This document shows positions 59,575 to 64,000 of a DNA stretch of 64,000 bases, piece by piece. The number at the start of each line of letters is the position of its first letter. Position 1 is the first letter of the stretch. The translations under genes were made by a program, and so were the position numbers. Below the pieces are notes generated by a model. It saw only the letters and a list, made by a program, of their open reading frames with translations, did not search any database and was not told where the DNA came from. The stretch lies in assembly GCF_030445035.2 (NCBI RefSeq), contig NC_080682.1, positions 31,540,770 through 31,604,769 on the forward strand. The letters are read 5' to 3'. This DNA comes from Dasypus novemcinctus (Eukaryota > Chordata > Mammalia > Cingulata > Dasypodidae).

Positions 59575-59860
59575 GAGCCGAGGCAGCTAGCACCGCGCAG
59601 AGCCCTGGCGGGCGGCGGCCAGGGTAGCCGAGTCCGGCCGAGCCCGGCTGAGCCGCGGCAGGCGGGGGGGCGGAGCCCGGCTGAGCTCGGCCGAGCCCAG
59701 CCGCGCCGCGCCGCGAGTGGGAGAGCCGAGCCGCGCTGCACCGCGCCGGGCGGCGGGCGGGAAAGCCGAGCCCGGCCGAGCCCAGCCGAGCCGCGGCGGG
59801 TGGCGGGCGGGGGACCAGAGCCCAGCTGAGCCCAGCCGAGCCTGGCGGCGGGGTTTCTGT
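59575..59860 (+). repeat. CpG-rich minisatellite-like block in the L1 5' UTR
   Basis: Short variants of 'gccgagcccggctgagcc' and 'ggcgggcggg' are repeated many times, with a very high density of CG dinucleotides, in strong contrast to the AT-rich window. It is expected to be a methylation target in the germ line and soma. Short ORFs across it on both strands are composition artefacts. Confidence 0.85.
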
Positions 59861-60620
59861 TCTTTGTTTTTGTTTTTTTTTTTATTTTTTGTTGTTGTTG
59901 TTCTTATTGTTCTTTTTTTTTTTTTTCAATCCTCTCTTTCTTGTCCCCAATATTCTTCTTATACTATTTTACCTTAACAATACAATAGGTCCTACAGGAA
60001 ATACCTCACATTTGCTGGGTTTCCTCACCCTCCACTGCCTCATTTCTCTGTGAATAGATTTAGCCTATCTACACTATCCCCTTTCCCCTACAACTTGATA
60101 TCCTCCACCATCTGCTATCTCTCCCAAATTCCATCTCCCTTTCTTTGATCCACAAAGTGTCTAACTCTTAATTTCTAATACATTTGTTTAGTTTTCCATC
60201 TGGTATTCATCCCTGAAACTATTACCTTTCTTTTCTCTTTCCCTCTCTCACGAAAACAATAGCCTCTTAGTACGTACCACATTCCTCCCATATTCAGTCG
60301 TCTACCTCATTATAGGTACTTTCCTACTACTATAACTCTACACAATTTACATGATCTAACCTCCATCCTCCCAGAACTCATATTGTTGCTTTGTAAACAT
60401 ATATCACCAATACTACTTCACACTTTTTCCTTCCTTACACAATTGACTTTCCCCAGCACTAATACTTTCCTTTAAAGTGAGCTTAACTAGCAATAAGAAA
60501 TTGGAATAAGAAGAACAAAGTGACAAAGAGAAGATATAACACTTACGCAAAAACAACAGCTAATTAATCTCCAAGACTAGACAAAGAAGCTAAGGAACTG
60601 ATTAAACCCGTCAAGAAAAA

Positions 60621-61592
60621 ATGTTGAAAAGACAGCAACAAAAATCTACAAACCAAACCAGTAATCAGGAAAACATGGCTGAATCCAATCAACAAACTGA
60701 AAATCAGGAAGGGGGGCAGGACTTCGCACAAGCAATGAAAGATCTCAGAACATTTATCACCGACAAATTTGATGAAGTAATGAAAGAGGTTAACAGCGTG
60801 AAGACAACACTTGGAGGGGAAATTGCAGACATGCGCAAAAAAATAACAGATATGATGGAAATGAACACCACAATTCAAGAAATCAAAGATACACTTGCAG
60901 CAAATATCAGCAGACTAGAAGAAGCAGAGCAGAGAATTAGTGATGTGGAAGACAGTGCATTGGAAATCAAACAGATAGTAGAAGTGGTCAATAAAAAGGT
61001 AGAAAAAATCCAGATAGGACTTAGGGACCTGAATGATAACGCAAAACGCTCAAACATACGTATTATAGGCATTCCAGAAGGAGAAGAGAAGGGAAAGGGG
61101 TCAGAAGGAGTGTTGCAGGAAATAATGAATGAAAACTTCCCAAATCTACTGAAAGAGACAGATGTACATATCCAAGAAGCAAAGCGCACTCCACTGGTCA
61201 TAAACCCTAACAGGCCCACCCCAAGACATATACTTGTCAAATTATCCAATGCTCAAGACAAAGAAAAAATTCTAGAAGCAGCAAGAGAAAAGAAAACCAT
61301 CACATACAAGGGAAACTCCATAAGATTAAGTGCTGATTTCTCATCTGAAACGATGGAGGCAAGAAGGCAGTGGTATGATATAGTCAAGGTACTAAAGGAA
61401 AAAAATTTCCAACCAAGAATACTCTATCCAGCTAAACTAGCATTCAAAAATGATGGAGAGTTCAAAATATTCACAGATAAACAGAAACTGAAAGAGTATA
61501 TCAACAAGAAACCTCCCCTTCAAGAAATTCTTAAGGGAGTTCTGCAGGAAAAAAGGAAAAAACAGGACAGTCAGAGATGGAGGAGAGTGTAA
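60621..61592 (+). CDS. ORF1: L1 ORF1 protein (ORF1p), intact
   Basis: RNA-binding nucleic-acid chaperone that coats L1 RNA in cytoplasmic RNPs and is needed for retrotransposition. The 323-residue frame is complete, near the 338 residues of human ORF1p. The N-terminus (1-35) is Gln/Asn-rich and polar. A heptad-rich coiled coil for trimerisation spans about 36-140 and contains [13 protein letters not shown] (99-111). The RRM starts with [13 protein letters not shown] (144-156) and runs to about 240, with RHILVKLSN (202-210). The C-terminal domain has [14 protein letters not shown] (241-254) and [14 protein letters not shown] (262-275). The basic tail ends [13 protein letters not shown]. The first Met of the frame is used; a second lies at residue 19. 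No stops or odd residues were found. Confidence 0.95.
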   Translation: MLKRQQQKSTNQTSNQENMAESNQQTENQEGGQDFAQAMKDLRTFITDKFDEVMKEVNSVKTTLGGEIADMRKKITDMMEMNTTIQEIKDTLAANISRLEEAEQRISDVEDSALEIKQIVEVVNKKVEKIQIGLRDLNDNAKRSNIRIIGIPEGEEKGKGSEGVLQEIMNENFPNLLKETDVHIQEAKRTPLVINPNRPTPRHILVKLSNAQDKEKILEAAREKKTITYKGNSIRLSADFSSETMEARRQWYDIVKVLKEKNFQPRILYPAKLAFKNDGEFKIFTDKQKLKEYINKKPPLQEILKGVLQEKRKKQDSQRWRRV

Positions 61593-61672
61593 AAGCAAAA
61601 AGAAAGATAAAAATAGAAGGGGAAAATAAAATAATACAAACAAAATATAACAAACACAAATCCAACCAAAAT

Positions 61673-64000
61673 ATGGCTACCATAAATAACTCTCTAAACG
61701 TAATAACACTGAATGTCAATGGATTAAACTCACCTATCAAAAGATTCAGACTGGGACACTGGATAAGGAAATACGACCCATCTATATGCTGCCCACAAGA
61801 GACACATCTTAGACCCAGAGACTCATGGAGGTTGAAAATGAATGGCTGGAAAACAATCATACAAGCAAACAACAACCAAAAAAAGGCAGGAGTAGCTATA
61901 TTAATATCAGACAAAATAGACTTTAAATGCGAAACAATTGTGAGAGACAAAGAAGGATACTATATTTTAGTGAAAGGGACAATTTGTCAAGAAGATCGAA
62001 CAATCATAAATATTTATGCTCCTAACAAGGGTGCCTCTAAATATGTGAGGCAAACGCTGGAAAAACTAAGTGAAAGAATAGATGCATCTACAATTATAGT
62101 GGGGGATTTTAATACACCACTATCAACTCTGGACAGAACATCACAAAAGAGAATCACTAAAGAAACAAAACATTTGAACAGTATATTAGAAGAGCTGGAT
62201 CTAATAGACATATATAGATCATTACACCCAAACACAGCAGGATATACATTTTTCTCAAACGCACATGGAACATTCTCCAAGATTGACCATATGCTAGGCC
62301 ACAAAGAAAGGCTTAATGAATTCAGAAAGATCGAAATCATACAAAACAATATCTCTGACCACAGTGGAGTCAAGCTGGAAATTTGCAAGGGACAGAGACC
62401 CAGACTTCACACGACAATTTGGAAATTAAACAGCACACTCTTAGAAAAACAGTGGGTCAAAGAGGAAATCTCAAAAGAAATCAATGACTACCTTGAAACA
62501 AATGATAATGATAACACAACATACCAAAATTTATGGGATGCAGCAAAAGCGGTACTGAGAGGGAAATTTATAGCCATAAATTCATATATCAAAAAAGAAG
62601 AAAGAGCAGAAATTGAAGAATTAACTGCACATTTGAAGGAATTAGAAAAACAACAACAAAGTAACCCAACAGGAAGAAGAAGGAAGGAAATAACAAAGAT
62701 AAGAGCAGAACTAAATGAAATAGAAAATAAGAAAGCACTTGAAAAAATAAACAAGACCAAGAGCTGGTTTTTTGAGAAGATCAACAAAATTGACAAACCT
62801 TTAGCGAGACTAACAAAGAAAAAAAGAGAAAAGATGCAAATACACAAAATAAGAAATGAGAAAGGTGATATCACCACTGACCCCACAGAAATAAAGACTA
62901 TCATAAGAGGATACTTTGAAAAACTATATTCCAACAAAAATGACAATTTAGAGGAAATGGACAAATTCCTAGAAATACATAAGCAGCCCATACTGACGAA
63001 AGAAGAAATTGATGATCTTAACAAACCAATCACAAGCAAAGAGATAGAATCAGTCATTAAAAATCTCCCAACTAAGAAGAGCCCAGGGCCAGATGGCTTC
63101 ACAGGTGAATTCTACAAAACATTCCGGAAAGAACTAACACCAATCCTGTTGAAACTATTCCAAAAAATCGAAACAGAAGGAACACTGCCTAATTCATTCT
63201 ATGATGCCAACATTACCCTAGTACCAAAGCCAAACAAAGACACCACAAGAAAGGAAAATTACAGACCAATTTCTCTAATGAAACTAGACGCAAAAATACT
63301 TAACAAAATACTTGCTAATCGTATTCAACAACACATTAAACGAATTATACACCATGACAAAGTGGGATTTATTCCAGGTATGCAAGGATGGTTCAACATA
63401 AGAAAATCAATCAATGTAATACACCATATAAACAGATTGAGAGAAAAAAACCACATGATTATATCTATAGATGCAGAAAAGGCATTTGACAAAATACAGC
63501 ACCCCTTCCTGATAAAAACACTCCAAAAGATCGGAATACAAGGAAACTTTTTGAACATGATAAAGAGTATATATGAAAAACCTAAAGCCAACATTGTTTA
63601 CAATGGCGAAATCCTGAAATCCTTCCCTCTAAACTCAGGAACAAGACAAGGATGCCCATTGTCTCCGCTCCTATTTAACATTGTCTTGGAAGTACTTGCT
63701 CGAGCACTGAGACAAGAATCAGATATAAAAGGCATTCAAATTGGAAGGGAAGAAGTCAAAATTTCATTATTTTCAGATGACATGATCCTATATATAGAAA
63801 ACCCTGAGAGATCTACAACAAATCTCCTAGAACTCATAAATGAGTTTAGCAAAGTTGCAGGTTATAAGATCAATGCGCAAAAATCAGTAGCATTTCTATA
63901 CACCAATAATGAGCAAGATCAGGAGGAAATCAAGAAACAAATACCATTCACAATAGTAAATAAAAAAATCAAATACTTAGGAATAAATTTAACTAAAGAG
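61673..64000 (+). CDS. ORF2: L1 ORF2 protein, endonuclease and reverse transcriptase, partial at window edge
   Basis: ORF2p nicks target DNA and reverse-transcribes L1 RNA there. From ATG at 61,673 the frame is open for 776 codons to the last base; I checked every line for stops. Numbering matches human ORF2p exactly. The endonuclease residues are all present: N14 (NVNGLN), E43 (PQETHL), D145 and N147 (VGDFNTP), D205 (KIDHML), D229 and H230 (ISDHSG). The RT has NYRPISLM, D600 ([12 protein letters not shown]), [15 protein letters not shown], and the core D702-D703 as LFSDDMILY. Human L1 has Ala at 701 (FADD); here TCA gives Ser. The remaining RT, C-terminal segment and cysteine-rich region lie beyond the window. 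The start follows the ORF1 stop by 80 bp, as usual for L1. Confidence 0.93.
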   Translation, partial: MATINNSLNVITLNVNGLNSPIKRFRLGHWIRKYDPSICCPQETHLRPRDSWRLKMNGWKTIIQANNNQKKAGVAILISDKIDFKCETIVRDKEGYYILVKGTICQEDRTIINIYAPNKGASKYVRQTLEKLSERIDASTIIVGDFNTPLSTLDRTSQKRITKETKHLNSILEELDLIDIYRSLHPNTAGYTFFSNAHGTFSKIDHMLGHKERLNEFRKIEIIQNNISDHSGVKLEICKGQRPRLHTTIWKLNSTLLEKQWVKEEISKEINDYLETNDNDNTTYQNLWDAAKAVLRGKFIAINSYIKKEERAEIEELTAHLKELEKQQQSNPTGRRRKEITKIRAELNEIENKKALEKINKTKSWFFEKINKIDKPLARLTKKKREKMQIHKIRNEKGDITTDPTEIKTIIRGYFEKLYSNKNDNLEEMDKFLEIHKQPILTKEEIDDLNKPITSKEIESVIKNLPTKKSPGPDGFTGEFYKTFRKELTPILLKLFQKIETEGTLPNSFYDANITLVPKPNKDTTRKENYRPISLMKLDAKILNKILANRIQQHIKRIIHHDKVGFIPGMQGWFNIRKSINVIHHINRLREKNHMIISIDAEKAFDKIQHPFLIKTLQKIGIQGNFLNMIKSIYEKPKANIVYNGEILKSFPLNSGTRQGCPLSPLLFNIVLEVLARALRQESDIKGIQIGREEVKISLFSDDMILYIENPERSTTNLLELINEFSKVAGYKINAQKSVAFLYTNNEQDQEEIKKQIPFTIVNKKIKYLGINLTKE

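Larger units (their letters stand above)
59157..64000 (+). mobile_element. young, probably full-length L1, cut by the window edge
   Basis: A complete 5' half: two promoter monomers (59,157-59,540), a GC-rich block (59,575-59,860), a T/C-rich 5' UTR end, intact ORF1 (60,621-61,592), an 80-bp gap and ORF2 open from 61,673 to the last base. The lack of any stop or frameshift in 1,099 codons contrasts with every other L1 in the window and marks a recent insertion. The 3' end and target duplication lie outside the window. Confidence 0.93.

Noticed and set aside
59102-59977. ORFs of 64-163 codons on both strands in the GC-rich block
   Set aside because: GC-rich repeats rarely contain stop codons. 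The translations are Pro/Ala/Arg-rich repeats and the block is L1 5' UTR.
62488-63102. 204-codon minus-strand ORF, and similar ones at 61,531-61,950, 62,014-62,388 and 63,325-63,594
   Set aside because: They are shadows of the intact L1 ORF2 on the plus strand.

Overview
This is AT-rich, repeat-dense mammalian DNA. Several SINEs have the tRNA-derived structure of the DAS-SINE families described from armadillos, so the most likely source is an armadillo (Xenarthra). This is inferred from the repeats; no single-copy diagnostic gene is present. The only host gene that looks functional is one olfactory receptor (OR). Almost everything else is OR pseudogenes, LINE-1 (L1) elements of several ages, endogenous-retrovirus (ERV) remnants, LTR-like repeats and SINEs.

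OR cluster: five OR loci, all on the minus strand, lie at about 17.0-17.6, 23.3-24.2, 32.4-33.3, 42.9-45.6 and 52.8-53.3 kb. All look like class II, family 4 (OR4C/4P/4S-type). Only the 32.4-33.3 kb locus is intact (309 codons). The others are frameshifted, truncated or split. The 42.9-45.6 kb pseudogene is split by a 1.85-kb ERV-derived insertion that has a 15-bp target-site duplication and a poly(A) end, so it was copied in by L1 machinery. DNA next to the first pseudogene (17.66-18.8 kb) is an old duplicate of 4.1-5.2 kb, a trace of tandem cluster growth.

Left part (0-16.3 kb): LTR-like and L1 fragments are followed by an old full-length L1 (5,386-16,264) with a 16-bp target-site duplication. 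Its 5' UTR is built of tandem repeats, and it was later interrupted by two polyadenylated repeats of about 1.1-1.6 kb, a DAS-SINE and an LTR-like repeat.

Middle (24-48 kb): a composite ERV block at 25.7-29.1 kb is bounded by a perfect 48-bp inverted repeat and contains two LTR-like units. Further right are an L1 tail, the intact OR, a long gene-free stretch, a pair of adjacent perfect hairpins at 42.1 kb, the split OR pseudogene and a minus-strand copy of the xenarthran-type repeat.

Right part (48-64 kb): a minus-strand L1 that has lost its 3' end, an N-terminal OR fragment, a 5'-inverted L1, two DAS-type SINEs, an L1 3' UTR in antisense, and a young plus-strand L1 from about 59.16 kb to the window edge. 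The young L1 has a two-monomer promoter with YY1-like motifs, a GC-rich block, an intact ORF1 (323 aa) and an ORF2 open for all 776 codons up to the edge. All endonuclease residues and the visible reverse-transcriptase aspartates are kept, but the RT core reads FSDD rather than FADD.
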